NCBI GenBank assembly: GCA_002172675.1 | Contig: NETF01000007.1 | Location: 1-64,000, forward strand | Origin: an unicellular cyanobacterium SU3 | GTDB lineage: Bacteria > Cyanobacteriota > Cyanobacteriia > Cyanobacteriales > Microcystaceae | Reading direction: 5' to 3' | DNA: 64,000 nt | Shown: in pieces, positions 36,985-47,560 of the stretch | How positions within the stretch are numbered: the first letter of the stretch is position 1 | Layout: the number at the start of each line of letters is the position of its first letter | Translations under genes and position numbers: made by a program | Notes under the pieces: generated by a model | Told to the model about the DNA's origin: nothing | The model's database searches: none | What the model saw: only the letters and a program-made list of their open reading frames with translations

Positions 36985-37176
36985 ATGACAAACTCAACCA
37001 TGACAGCAAACCATCAAGCAGACACAGAAGTGTGGGAAAATCTGCAACAAGTGATCGCTGATTGTTCAGGGTTTCAAGAATGGCAAGCACAACAACAAAA
37101 AGATGTTGATGTCGAATCCCTAGATCAACAAGTACGTTCTTATCTCAGAGAAACCTTAGAAACCTTAGCCTATTAA
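36985..37176 (+). CDS. small acidic Gln-rich protein
   Basis: 63 residues from an ATG; no family recognised. Soluble and helical ([30 protein letters not shown]), acidic, with a single Cys. Codon use looks coding and the frame is clean, but such short genes can be spurious. It precedes rlmN by 79 bp on the same strand, with a stable hairpin in between. Confidence 0.55.
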   Translation: MTNSTMTANHQADTEVWENLQQVIADCSGFQEWQAQQQKDVDVESLDQQVRSYLRETLETLAY

Positions 37177-37178
37177 TC

Positions 37179-37228
37179 CTGTAAAGCACCCACGACTACG
37201 CTACGGTTATGTCGTGGCAATCTTACAG
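37179..37228 (+). other. two-part hairpin ahead of rlmN
   Basis: CCACGAC (37190-37196) pairs with GTCGTGG (37211-37217), and the outer CTGTAA (37179-37184) with the end of CTTACAG (37222-37228). It lies just after the small gene's stop and 27 bp before the rlmN ATG. It could be a terminator for the first gene or a translation control element for rlmN; there is no U-tract. Confidence 0.4.
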
Positions 37229-37255
37229 AAATTTGCATTTAATCTAAACATAATT

Positions 37256-38296
37256 ATGACCATGAAAGTGCAAGAAGAAATCTTATTAGGTAAGTCCGTA
37301 GAACAATTAACCAACTGGGTCAAACAACAAGGACAACCTGCTTATCGAGGAAAACAACTCCATCAATGGTTATATCAAAAAGGAGTGCGATCGCTAACAG
37401 AAATCTCTGTTTTTCCAAAAACTTGGCGAGAAGAATTAAAAGATTATCCGATTGGTCGTTCTAACATTTATCATTGTACTATTGCCCCGGATCAAACGAG
37501 AAAGTACCTCTTAAGTTTAGGGGATGGATTAATTATTGAAACCGTTGGTATTCCCACCTCAAAACGCTTAACCGTTTGTGTCTCTTCTCAAGTGGGATGT
37601 CCCATGAATTGTGATTTTTGTGCCACTGGAAAAGGAGGTTACACCAGAGATTTAACTTGTGGAGAAATCGTTGATCAAGTTTTAACCGTACAAGAAGATT
37701 TTCAACAGAGAGTCAGTCATGTTGTTTTTATGGGAATGGGTGAACCTTTGTTAAATTTAAAAGAAGTTGTAAAAGCAGTAAAAATCCTCAATCAAGATGT
37801 AGGAATTGGACAGCGATCGCTTACTATTTCCACAGTTGGTATTCCCAAAAAAATCTTAGAATTGGCTCATCGTAAATTACAAGTGACTTTTGCTGTGAGT
37901 CTTCATGCTCCTAATCAAATCTTGCGAGAACAATTAATTCCCAGTGCTAAATATTATCCTCTTCCTAAACTTTTGGCAGATTGTCGAAAATATGTAGAAA
38001 TAACCGGAAGAAGAGTTTCTTTTGAATATATTTTATTAGGGGGAGTGAATGATTTACCAGAACAAGCAATCCAATTGGCTAAATGTTTAAAAGGGTTTCA
38101 AAGTCATGTTAATTTAATTCCTTATAATCCTATAGAAGAAGCAGACTATCAACGTCCTGATTCTCAAAGTATTAACCTATTTCGTAGTGTTTTAGAAGAA
38201 CAAAAAATTGCTGTTAGCGTTCGTTATTCACGGGGACTAGAAGCTAATGCAGCTTGTGGACAATTAAGAGCAATCTCAACTTCTAAGCAAGAGTAA
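37256..38296 (+). CDS. rlmN: dual-specificity RNA methyltransferase RlmN
   Basis: Radical-SAM enzyme that methylates C2 of A2503 in 23S rRNA and A37 of some tRNAs. 346 residues from the ATG at 37256. The 4Fe-4S motif CPMNCDFC gives Cys115, Cys119 and Cys122. SSQVGCPM and [10 protein letters not shown] are family signatures, and the methyl-carrying Cys lies in the C-terminal [12 protein letters not shown] at 37214 would extend the frame into the upstream hairpin and is not preferred. The aminotransferase gene follows after 23 bp on the same strand. Confidence 0.95.
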   Translation: MTMKVQEEILLGKSVEQLTNWVKQQGQPAYRGKQLHQWLYQKGVRSLTEISVFPKTWREELKDYPIGRSNIYHCTIAPDQTRKYLLSLGDGLIIETVGIPTSKRLTVCVSSQVGCPMNCDFCATGKGGYTRDLTCGEIVDQVLTVQEDFQQRVSHVVFMGMGEPLLNLKEVVKAVKILNQDVGIGQRSLTISTVGIPKKILELAHRKLQVTFAVSLHAPNQILREQLIPSAKYYPLPKLLADCRKYVEITGRRVSFEYILLGGVNDLPEQAIQLAKCLKGFQSHVNLIPYNPIEEADYQRPDSQSINLFRSVLEEQKIAVSVRYSRGLEANAACGQLRAISTSKQE

Positions 38297-38319
38297 TTAT
38301 TAATTATTAATTAATTAAT

Positions 38320-39120
38320 ATGTATTGGTATGATGGTCAATTATTTGAACAAGATAAAATCTGTTTATCAATTAATGACCCAGGATTAAAATACGGGGCC
38401 ACAGTTTTTACTACACTTCGAGTTTATCAACAATCTCTAGAACATCCTTTAACTCAATGGAAGGCACATCTTAAGCGTTTAAAAAACAGTGTAGAAACCT
38501 TTAGCTGGTGTTTACCCAATTGGCAAAAAATAGCTCAAGGTGCAAGACATTTAATCAAAACATATCCTGTTTTAAGAATCACTATTTTTCCTGATGGTAA
38601 AGAATGGATAACAGGACGTTTTTTACCTGAAAACTTAGCTCAATTTCAACAACAAGGAATTAAAGGATGGTTAGCATCCTATCCTCTCTTTCAACGAACT
38701 TTAAACAGTCATAAAACAGGTAATTATTTATCCCCTTGGTTAGCCTTACAACAAGCAAAAACTTTTGGCTTCCAAGAAGCTATTTTAGTCGATTCACAAG
38801 GAAATTGGCTCGAAACCAGTACAGGTAATCTTTGGGGATGGAAACAGGAAACCTGGTACACACCGCCTTTAGAGGGTCAAATTTTGCCAGGAATTGGAAG
38901 ATGGCAATTAATCGAGTGGTTGCGTCAGCAAAATATCAAAATTGAAGAAAATCAATGGACTCCCTCATGGATTAAATCCCTAGAAATCATTGCTTATACT
39001 AATAGTGTCGTCGAAGTGATTCCCTTTTCTCAGATTGATTGTAACGGAGAATTACTAACTTTTAATGTTTCTAAGGAAATATTGGAAACATTATGTCAGT
39101 ATTATCAACATAATTATTAA
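38320..39120 (+). CDS. aminotransferase class IV (PabC-like)
   Basis: PLP-dependent fold-type IV enzyme of 266 residues. The N-terminus WYDGQLFEQDKICLSINDPG and YGATVFTTLRVY is shared with 4-amino-4-deoxychorismate lyase and branched-chain or D-amino-acid aminotransferases. The PLP Lys is probably in LNSHKTGNYLSPWL (about 134), and the substrate side has EAILVDSQGNWLETSTGNLW. Folate (PabC) is the likeliest role, but the close relatives cannot be separated by eye. It is 23 bp downstream of rlmN. Confidence 0.8.
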   Translation: MYWYDGQLFEQDKICLSINDPGLKYGATVFTTLRVYQQSLEHPLTQWKAHLKRLKNSVETFSWCLPNWQKIAQGARHLIKTYPVLRITIFPDGKEWITGRFLPENLAQFQQQGIKGWLASYPLFQRTLNSHKTGNYLSPWLALQQAKTFGFQEAILVDSQGNWLETSTGNLWGWKQETWYTPPLEGQILPGIGRWQLIEWLRQQNIKIEENQWTPSWIKSLEIIAYTNSVVEVIPFSQIDCNGELLTFNVSKEILETLCQYYQHNY

Positions 39121-39127
39121 CTATTAA

Positions 39128-39460
39128 TTATTCAGTTTTCTGTTTGCTTTCAACAACTGATGACGAAGCAGAAGACGAGCGAAAAATCCACCAACCAGCC
39201 AAACAAAGGGTACAGTTTCCCACCACTGTTAGAGAAGCTTGTAACGTCACCAACCAATCTAAAGAAGGTGCATTATCAAAAAAATGCCAAGTACAAGCAC
39301 ACATCGCACTCACTAACGCTGGTAACATTCCCCAAGAGAGCGATCGCCAGTATAATTTCTCACTAACTTCTGCATAAGTCCAAACGAATAAAATAGCGAC
39401 AGTCCACTCAATAACACTAGAAACATGAACCATCCAGGTGGGAATTGAAAGGGCATTCAT
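39128..39460 (-). CDS. DUF2499 (Ycf49-like) membrane protein
   Basis: 110 residues of the Ycf49/DUF2499 family found in cyanobacteria and some plastids; function unknown. Three membrane segments are predicted (about 10-30, 42-60 and 68-92). LSIPTWMVHVSSVIEWT and CACTWHFFDNAPSLDWLV are conserved. The C-terminal tail is Ser-rich and polar. It is convergent with the aminotransferase gene (7 bp) and divergent from the LysR gene. Confidence 0.82.
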   Translation of the reverse strand: MNALSIPTWMVHVSSVIEWTVAILFVWTYAEVSEKLYWRSLSWGMLPALVSAMCACTWHFFDNAPSLDWLVTLQASLTVVGNCTLCLAGWWIFRSSSASSSVVESKQKTE

Positions 39461-39526
39461 AATTTAAAAGAAAATACAATATATAGCTAATTATATTATG
39501 TTTAGTAAGTTGACAGTCTCACAGTT

Positions 39527-40414
39527 ATGGATAAATTTGAGAGTATGCGTGCCTTTACTCAAGTGATAGAAGAGGGAAGTTTTGCGGCTGCAGCCAGGAA
39601 GATGAACTTATCCCGTTCTGCGGTTAATAAATTAGTCATTAATTTAGAAAATTATCTAGGCATACAACTACTTTATCGTACGACTCGACAAGTGACACCG
39701 ACAGCCACCGGTCAAGCTTTTTATGAACGTTGTCTTGAGATTCTCAACAATTTAGAAGAGGCGGAATTAGCCGTTTCACAGCAACAAAATCAACCCATCG
39801 GAAGCCTCAAAATTAATGCTCCGATGTCTTTTGGTATTTCTCGTTTAGGGACAATCATTGCTAAGTTTATGACGCGCTATAGTAAGATTAAAATTCAATT
39901 GACTTTAGAAGATCGGTTTATTGATCCCATTAATGAAGGTTACGATCTCATCATTCGCATCGGGACTGCTCCAAAATCGCCTAATTTATTAGTTCATAAA
40001 ATTACGACTATTTCTCGCATTATTTGCGCCTCTCCTCATTACTTAAAAATAAATGGAACCCCTAAAAATATTTCTGATCTTAAAAAACATTCTTGTCTTC
40101 ATTATGGCTATTTACTCAATGGTAGTCAATGGCAATTCATTCATGAAGGAAAACAAGAAAACATAAAAATTGAAGGTTTATTTTGCTCTAATAATGGAGA
40201 AGTATTAAGAGATGCAGCCTTGCAGGGATTAGGTATTGTTATGTTACCTGATTTTATTATTAATCAATACTTAGAAAGGGGTGAGTTACAAATCATTTTA
40301 CCCAGTTATCAAATACCAGAATTAGACCTATCTATTATTTATCCAGTTAATAGACATTTTTCTACGAAAATTAAGTTATTTATTGAATTTCTTCAAGAAT
40401 CTTTGATGAACTAA
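39527..40414 (+). CDS. LysR family transcriptional regulator
   Basis: 295 residues. The winged helix-turn-helix is at 1-60 (MDKFESMRAFTQVIEEGSFA, ARKMNLSRSAVNKLV), followed by a linker helix. A LysR substrate-binding domain spans about 90-295 (IGSLKINAPMSFGISRLGTI, LIIRIG). This subgroup, with DKFESMRAF, resembles regulators of small redox or detoxification genes. The target is unknown; divergent genes (DUF2499, 66 bp away) are typical LysR targets. Confidence 0.88.
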   Translation: MDKFESMRAFTQVIEEGSFAAAARKMNLSRSAVNKLVINLENYLGIQLLYRTTRQVTPTATGQAFYERCLEILNNLEEAELAVSQQQNQPIGSLKINAPMSFGISRLGTIIAKFMTRYSKIKIQLTLEDRFIDPINEGYDLIIRIGTAPKSPNLLVHKITTISRIICASPHYLKINGTPKNISDLKKHSCLHYGYLLNGSQWQFIHEGKQENIKIEGLFCSNNGEVLRDAALQGLGIVMLPDFIINQYLERGELQIILPSYQIPELDLSIIYPVNRHFSTKIKLFIEFLQESLMN

Positions 40415-40555
40415 AAACACCTCCGAACCCCCTACACCTCACACCCCACCCTTCGAGTTCTTGTTTTCTGAAGAAAATTTCCCCATCTAAACAAAATGTA
40501 ACGAAATGCAAAGTATAATGAGTAAGACATAAACCCTTATAGAGAAGAAAAATAG

Positions 40556-41983
<1,428 letters not shown>

Positions 41984-42112
41984 ACTTTTGACAGTTAGTG
42001 ACTTGGAACTTTGCCCGAAATAATGACGAAAGAGTCAATGAATGGGACAATGCTAAGAGTCTAACGGTTAAAAAACTCCTTTTACTATAGAAAATCATTC
42101 TGCTTGTGCTGA

Positions 42113-43045
42113 ATGCTACAATTGCCTAAACGTTCTCAACCCCCAAAAATGCTGGTCTCCATAGAAGAGTCCTACGAACGCTGTCGTCAAATTACCCAGA
42201 AATATTCCAAAACCTTTTATCTGGGAACCCTCTTAATGCCCCCAGAAAAACGACGAGCGATCTGGGCTATTTATGTTTGGTGTCGCCGTACCGATGAGTT
42301 AGTCGACGGACCTCAAGCCAAATATACTACCCCAGAAACCTTAAAACAGTGGCAAGATCATCTTCAATGTCTGTTTAAAGGTCATCCCATCGATGATGAA
42401 GATGTCGCCTTAGTCGATAGTTTAGAGAGGTTTCCTATAGAAATTGAACCCTTCGAGGACATGATTGCAGGGCAACATATGGACTTGTATCGTAACCGTT
42501 ATGAGACCTTTGAAGACCTGAAACTCTATTGTTATCGGGTGGCTGGTACCGTTGGCTTAATGTCTAACGCGGTACTAGGGGTTGAAAAACATCCTTCAGT
42601 CGGTTCTTGGAATAAACAACTTGAAGACTATATTCCCAAAGAAGAGGCGATCGCTTTGGGGATTGCTAATCAATTAACTAATATCTTACGGGATGTGGGA
42701 GAAGATGCCCAACGGGGACGTATTTATTTACCCCTAGAAGATTTAGATCGTTTTAACTATACTGAAACAGACTTACTTAAAGGTGTTATTGACGATCGCT
42801 GGCGTGAGTTGATGGCTTTTCAGATTGGACGGGCTAGGCAGTATTATAAAGATGCAGAACGGGGCATTCGTATTCTCTCTAGGGACTCTCGTTGGCCGGT
42901 TTGGGCAGCATTAATGTTATATCAAGGTATCCTTGATGTTATCGAAGCCAATGATTATGATGTGTTTAATCAACGAGCTTTTGTGCGGACTCCTAAGAAA
43001 ATGGTCTATCTACCCATTGCTTGGCTTAGAGCGCAAGCCCTTTAA
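42113..43045 (+). CDS. crtB: phytoene synthase CrtB
   Basis: Condenses two geranylgeranyl diphosphates to phytoene. 310 residues. The two Asp-rich motifs are DELVD (about 63-67) and DVGEDAQRGRIYLP (about 186-199), with RRTDELVD and YCYRVAGTVG as family signatures. It probably shares a transcript with crtP upstream. A heptad-repeat array lies just after the stop, facing a secreted DUF2141 gene. Confidence 0.96.
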   Translation: MLQLPKRSQPPKMLVSIEESYERCRQITQKYSKTFYLGTLLMPPEKRRAIWAIYVWCRRTDELVDGPQAKYTTPETLKQWQDHLQCLFKGHPIDDEDVALVDSLERFPIEIEPFEDMIAGQHMDLYRNRYETFEDLKLYCYRVAGTVGLMSNAVLGVEKHPSVGSWNKQLEDYIPKEEAIALGIANQLTNILRDVGEDAQRGRIYLPLEDLDRFNYTETDLLKGVIDDRWRELMAFQIGRARQYYKDAERGIRILSRDSRWPVWAALMLYQGILDVIEANDYDVFNQRAFVRTPKKMVYLPIAWLRAQAL

Positions 43046-43054
43046 TGCAGTAAC

Positions 43055-43089
43055 CAGTTAACAGTTATCGGTCACTGTTCACTGGTCAC
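43055..43089. repeat. degenerate heptad array after crtB
   Basis: Five tandem 7-bp units, CAGTTAA, CAGTTAT, CGGTCAC, TGTTCAC and TGGTCAC, followed by a partial sixth. They lie between the convergent crtB and DUF2141 genes, the same placement as at 28.99, 35.74 and 49.68 kb. Confidence 0.65.
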
Positions 43090-43114
43090 TGAACTCTGTC
43101 CTTAAGGACGGGGT

Positions 43115-43570
43115 TTAAAAAGATTGTAATTTAATAGAAATTACTTGGTTTTTACCGGTAATTAAAATAGCAGAATCAGAAAATTTAGGGGGGCCTGTGC
43201 GTACAATAGGATTGCTAGAAAATCCGAATTTTTCTGTGGGTACTCCCAAAAAATTACGGTTTAATTCTCCGTCAGAATTATTATCCCAAAACACGGCTAC
43301 AGCATAGGTGTTTGGCGGTAAATCATTAAAAGTTATTTTAGGGGGCGTTTCTGTAATTTTGACACATCTTTTATCGACAGCATCATTACCACTATCGGGA
43401 AAACCACGACTACTTTTAAAAAGACTAAAACAAATTTGTCCTTGGCGATCGCTAACCCCGTCAATTTCTACAGTAAGATTACTGTTAAATCTTCCGTAAA
43501 CAGGAGCAGAAGCACTTATAACTCCCAAAAACGGCAATAATAGAAAACTAATTAAGTATCTAGAAGTCAT
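43115..43570 (-). CDS. secreted DUF2141 protein
   Basis: 151 residues of DUF2141 (function unknown). The signal peptide is residues 1-26 (SRYLISFLLLPFLGVISASA, cleavage near VYG). The mature domain is beta-rich with GVSDRQGQICFSLFKSS, KITFNDLPPNTYAVAVFWD and NNSDGELNRNFLGVPTE, the characteristic calcium-like loop of the family. Two Cys (QICF and RCVK) could form a disulfide. Monocistronic. Confidence 0.85.
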   Translation of the reverse strand: MTSRYLISFLLLPFLGVISASAPVYGRFNSNLTVEIDGVSDRQGQICFSLFKSSRGFPDSGNDAVDKRCVKITETPPKITFNDLPPNTYAVAVFWDNNSDGELNRNFLGVPTEKFGFSSNPIVRTGPPKFSDSAILITGKNQVISIKLQSF

Positions 43571-43649
43571 GGTTTAGTCAACCTTGAAGAAATTGTTAAG
43601 ATTTATTATACCTTGAACACGCCACAACTAAATGAGATAAATTATAGGG

Positions 43650-43766
43650 TTACGTTTCAATTCCTTTAACTGTTTTCCATGATGGACATCCTAGACTAGC
43701 TTTTACTATTTTCTTAACTCGTCTATGGTCTTGCTCTATCATATTGATACATAATATCGTTAAATC
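43650..43766 (-). pseudogene. IS6/IS240-type transposase fragment (C-terminal DDE end)
   Basis: The minus strand reads NMIEQDHRRVKKIVKASLG, then CPSWKTVKGIET and a stop at 43650. NxIEQDHR-R-KR is the signature around the last catalytic Glu of IS6/IS240-family transposases, and the following GIE is also typical. Only about 39 codons remain and no upstream transposase sequence can be read through the frame. A decayed remnant. Confidence 0.65.
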
Positions 43767-43793
43767 AGATATCTACTTTTTGTTTTGAAAATA

Positions 43794-44405
43794 TCATGGG
43801 TTTTCTCGTAGCATTTTTATATAACCAGGTATTTTTTCAAAATCTTGTAACCATCGTTGAATGTGTAAATAATCAGATAAATCAAAACCCCCTTCGTCTG
43901 CTACATGGGTGTAAGCATATAAGCTGATGTCAGCAATAGTGACATCAGAACCTACAAAGAACTTATTTTGACTTAAATGCTTATCCATAACAAAAAGGGC
44001 TTTATGTCCTCCACTTTGCTTGCCATGATATTCAGATTCTCGCTCTTTAGGTAGCCCTAAATACTTGTTAATATATCTTGCGGTTGCAATATATGGTTCG
44101 TGACTATACTGTTCAAAAAACTGCCACTGTAATACTTTCGCTCTTTCGTAATTATTTTGAGGTAAAAATTTAGTGTTTTCTGCCAAGTAATTTAAAATTG
44201 CATTAGATTCCCAAAGATAGGTACCATTGTTTAATTCTAGGACAGGTATTCTAGCATTAGGATTCATTTGTTTAAACTTTTCAGTTTGAGTTTCATTAGC
44301 AAGAATATTAATATGAATCCATTGATGTTCAATGTCAAGAAACTGCATCAATAATTTAATTTTGTAGCAATTCCCCGATAACATATCGCCAAAAACTTTA
44401 TACAT
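43794..44405 (-). CDS. glutathione S-transferase family protein
   Basis: 203-residue soluble GST. The thioredoxin-fold domain (1-80) has GDMLSGNCYKIKLLMQFL, where Ser (or Cys at 14) may serve as the catalytic residue, and the GSH-binding cis-Pro in NARIPVLEL with ESNAILNYLAE. The all-helical C-terminal domain follows (90-203) with FVGSDVTIADISLYAYTHV. Likely detoxification or peroxide-linked; not further specified. No operon partner. Confidence 0.88.
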   Translation of the reverse strand: MYKVFGDMLSGNCYKIKLLMQFLDIEHQWIHINILANETQTEKFKQMNPNARIPVLELNNGTYLWESNAILNYLAENTKFLPQNNYERAKVLQWQFFEQYSHEPYIATARYINKYLGLPKERESEYHGKQSGGHKALFVMDKHLSQNKFFVGSDVTIADISLYAYTHVADEGGFDLSDYLHIQRWLQDFEKIPGYIKMLRENP

Positions 44406-44534
44406 AGATAGTTATAAACTTGTATTCCTTAATATTCTGCTTCAATATTAAGTCAAATATTTCTATGATAGAATAATACTTCAAAATTGGTTCTCCACAA
44501 TTATTTTCACCAGAGAAGCAAGCGGGTATCAAGT

Positions 44535-45713
44535 TTAATTAATTCCCCAATATTTGCAAGCAGTATAAGCTAAGGTGACAACTCCAGTAATAATGGCAGA
44601 TTCATCTATTTCAAATAAGGGATGATGTAGGGGATAATTAACGGTATCAGGTTGTCCTACCCCTAAGCGAAACATTGTTCCGGGGGCGTGTTGTAAATAT
44701 AAAGAGAAATCTTCTGCCCCTAAAGAAGGTTCTGGAAGTATTTCGACGAGATCATTACCCCAAGCTTCTCGACAAGCACTTTCTAATATTTGCGTTAAAT
44801 TAAGATCGTTTTGAACAGAGGGAACTCCCCGACGGTAAGTCATTTCATACTTAGCCTTGTAAGTATTACAAACATTAGCAACAATTCCTTCTATCCAGTC
44901 TGGTAAGTTCGCATGAGTTTCTGGATGTAGCGATCGCACTGTTCCGGCCATTCTCACATGATCAGCAATCACATTCGGTGCGCGGCCTCCTGTAATTTGT
45001 CCAATGGTCAAAACTAAAGGACGTAAAGGGTTCTGAGTCCGACTGATTGCTTGTTGTAGGGTGGTAATTACTTGAGAGGCAATCCAAATTGCATCCACTG
45101 CTTCATGGGGACGGGCTCCGTGGCCCGACTCTCCTTTAATAAAGATTTCGATATCATCCGCTGCTGCGGTTAATGCGCCGTAACGAATGCCCACAGAACG
45201 AGCCTGAAGAGACGGAAACACATGAACCCCAAAAATGCTATCCACATCCCGCATGACTCCATCTTGCACCATCCAGCTTGCTCCCTGGGCAATTTCTTCG
45301 GCGGGTTGGAATATAAAGCGAATGTTACCAGGTAACTGTTCTCGTAACTGGGATAAAATCATCGCGGTTCCCAGTCCCAAGGTGGTATGAACATCGTGGC
45401 CACAAGCGTGCATTACCCCAGGTTTACAGGATGCAAAGTCAAGTTTTGTTCGTTCTTCGATGGGTAAAGCGTCCATATCGGTACGGATAGCCAAAATCCC
45501 CTTTTTTGTTCCATTGCCCTCTAAGTTACCCACAACCCCTGTTTTTCCTATGGCTTCTTGGACATGAAGCCCACAAGAAGATAACACCCCAGACACATAA
45601 GCTGCTGTTTGGTATTCTTGTCCACTTAGTTCGGGGTGAGCGTGTAAATGGCGACGTATTTCAATCAGTCTCGGGGCTAAGTCTTCAGCAAGGGTTTTAA
45701 TTTGGGAGAGCAT
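44535..45713 (-). CDS. M20 family metallopeptidase / amidohydrolase
   Basis: 392 residues of the M20D amidohydrolase group (N-acyl-amino-acid or IAA-amino-acid hydrolase type). The catalytic domain is split by a dimerisation domain (about 185-295). Metal ligands are visible as HACGHDVHTTLGLG (Cys/His), QPAEEIAQGA (Glu pair), VHVFPSL and a late GAEDFSLYLQ. Domain order and length are normal. The true substrate is unknown. It starts at an ATG and is separated by 65 bp from the hydrolase gene upstream on the same strand. Confidence 0.9.
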   Translation of the reverse strand: MLSQIKTLAEDLAPRLIEIRRHLHAHPELSGQEYQTAAYVSGVLSSCGLHVQEAIGKTGVVGNLEGNGTKKGILAIRTDMDALPIEERTKLDFASCKPGVMHACGHDVHTTLGLGTAMILSQLREQLPGNIRFIFQPAEEIAQGASWMVQDGVMRDVDSIFGVHVFPSLQARSVGIRYGALTAAADDIEIFIKGESGHGARPHEAVDAIWIASQVITTLQQAISRTQNPLRPLVLTIGQITGGRAPNVIADHVRMAGTVRSLHPETHANLPDWIEGIVANVCNTYKAKYEMTYRRGVPSVQNDLNLTQILESACREAWGNDLVEILPEPSLGAEDFSLYLQHAPGTMFRLGVGQPDTVNYPLHHPLFEIDESAIITGVVTLAYTACKYWGIN

Positions 45714-45778
45714 AGAAAATTGTTGGGATTTGGCCTTAATTTAATCTTAGTATACTTTTCATAATAATCTCTATGTAC

Positions 45779-46576
45779 TCATCTGGCTTGTAAATTATTT
45801 CTGCTTTGATTTTCCTCGTAAATGAAATCATGTTTTTGTAAAATTTCTAATAAATTAACATCTATTTCTAATAAACAAGCATGACCACTATCAGGTAAAA
45901 TAGCTAAACGACTGTTAGGGAAAGAATCAACTAACTCTTTTCCTTCATCAACCGAAGGTAATAATTTATCAGCTTGACTCGCTAATACTAATATAGGTTT
46001 TTCAAACATTCTTGACTTTTTTTTGTTAATTTCAAAATCTCGTAACAAAGAAAGTCGCCAACTTACCACTTCTTGGGGAAGAGTTTGCATCGCATTCAAT
46101 AAAGCGCGACTATCCTTATTGGTTATGCGATTTAATGCCCCTAAAAAGGATAAAAGAACCAAAGCAGATCCTTTATAGACAAAGTTAGGAATCCATTGAT
46201 TTAACTCAACTCCCCACTTAAAAAAAGAGCGTTTATTAAAAGAAGATGCTGGATTAACTAAAATTACCTTTTCCACTAATTCTGGGGCAGCTAAAGCGAC
46301 TTGAATGGCTAGACAACCTCCGAAAGATTCTCCGCATAAATAAGCCGAAGAATTAGGATGATACTCTAATTCTTTTTTAATCAAAGTGACTGTTTTCTTA
46401 ACTAAAGTGGGCCAATCACTTTGATCATTAGAGGGAATGGATAAACAGCGAATGGAAAAAAAATCTTGTAATTTTTCTCCTTGTCGATGAAATAATTGTC
46501 CGGTTCCATCCATACCAGGAAAATAGATAAATAAAGGGGTAATCGATTGAGAAGAAAAGGGAGAAAGTAGCCTCAT
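45779..46576 (-). CDS. alpha/beta hydrolase
   Basis: 265 residues. YFPGMDGTG forms the oxyanion region, CGESFGG is the nucleophile elbow (Ser84), ASQADKLLPS near 205 provides the acid, and DSGHACLLEID near 236 the His. Triad complete. The start overlaps the region just after the phosphoesterase gene (5-bp gap), so these two genes probably form an operon, though no shared pathway is evident. Not the same family as the hydrolase at 34.9 kb. Confidence 0.82.
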   Translation of the reverse strand: MRLLSPFSSQSITPLFIYFPGMDGTGQLFHRQGEKLQDFFSIRCLSIPSNDQSDWPTLVKKTVTLIKKELEYHPNSSAYLCGESFGGCLAIQVALAAPELVEKVILVNPASSFNKRSFFKWGVELNQWIPNFVYKGSALVLLSFLGALNRITNKDSRALLNAMQTLPQEVVSWRLSLLRDFEINKKKSRMFEKPILVLASQADKLLPSVDEGKELVDSFPNSRLAILPDSGHACLLEIDVNLLEILQKHDFIYEENQSRNNLQAR

Positions 46577-46581
46577 AAAGT

Positions 46582-47502
46582 TTAATGAATGGGAGAAAGC
46601 ACAGGTTGTTCATAAAGACGATCTTCAGTAGCGATCGCTCCTTGATTATCTACCCATACTAAAGAAATATTAGTGACGTTGCCATTATCCAAGGTAACTA
46701 GGGAAAAATTCCGTAACTTTTTGCCGTTTTCTTCAATAATACGGGGAACACAAGCTGCATTTAAGTAAACAGTTCCCTGTTCATTGCTGACTACCCTAGT
46801 CCGCAGTTGGGAACGGGTATGACGTAAACGATGGTGCATATGACCAAAAGTGACTAAAGGAATCTTTTTTCCTAAATCACAAGTCTGTTCAATGGCTTGG
46901 GTAAAGTCAGGATCACCGTGGTCCCCTCCTATGGGTTGCCAATCTTTGCCACAGATGGCTTCGGGATGTTCTCCTAAACCAGTCGGACCATTATGACCTA
47001 AGAAAATAATATTATCTTCACTGGTTTCTTGTACAGCCGACATTATTTTTGCTGTAGATTCTTTAAAATTAGAAACTTGATAGCGATCGCGTAAAAAGTC
47101 TTTATTTTTCAATTCTGGCCCTCCCCAACTATAGGGACGACTGCCGACAACAGAGAGTTTAAATTGAGGAAAATCTAGTTTATCGTAACCAACATGAATA
47201 TCACCCAATAAGTCTAATTGTTGTTGTAACCAATCTTCTTTATAGCGATCATAAGGGCATTTTTTGCGTCCCCAAGCAGAGGCAGTATACCAAGCGTCAT
47301 GATTTCCCATAATCACCGCTTTTGGCACGGATACCTCCCTAATCTTGCGAACCACGGGAACGGATTCGTTCCCAAAATCTCCTACAAATAAAATCAGATC
47401 AATATCTAACTGTTCTAACGCATTATTATCCGCCTCTTCCCATTGATCGTGAACGTCTCCCACCACAGCAATGGTGATGGTTTGTTTTTGATGAATAGTC
47501 AT
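46582..47502 (-). CDS. metallophosphoesterase, TIGR04168 type
   Basis: 306-residue calcineurin-like phosphoesterase. All metal-binding motifs are present: VGDVHDQWEEAD, VGDFGNESV, GNHDAWY, LGHNGPTGLG and FGHMHHRLR. The length and the GRKKCPYDRYKEDWLQQQ insert suit the cyanobacterial TIGR04168 group. Substrate unknown. Likely co-transcribed with the alpha/beta hydrolase 5 bp downstream. Confidence 0.87.
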   Translation of the reverse strand: MTIHQKQTITIAVVGDVHDQWEEADNNALEQLDIDLILFVGDFGNESVPVVRKIREVSVPKAVIMGNHDAWYTASAWGRKKCPYDRYKEDWLQQQLDLLGDIHVGYDKLDFPQFKLSVVGSRPYSWGGPELKNKDFLRDRYQVSNFKESTAKIMSAVQETSEDNIIFLGHNGPTGLGEHPEAICGKDWQPIGGDHGDPDFTQAIEQTCDLGKKIPLVTFGHMHHRLRHTRSQLRTRVVSNEQGTVYLNAACVPRIIEENGKKLRNFSLVTLDNGNVTNISLVWVDNQGAIATEDRLYEQPVLSPIH

Positions 47503-47560
47503 ACTACATTAATTAAACTGTTTTTGTCTTATCTTATAGGATAAACGGATGTGAACGGAG

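Noticed and set aside
37214-37255. GTG at 37214 as the rlmN start
   Set aside because: The added residues are not family-like and the codon lies within the hairpin stem; the ATG at 37256 fits better.
39144-39377. Two plus-strand frames opposite the DUF2499 gene
   Set aside because: They are antisense shadows of a well-supported membrane protein gene.
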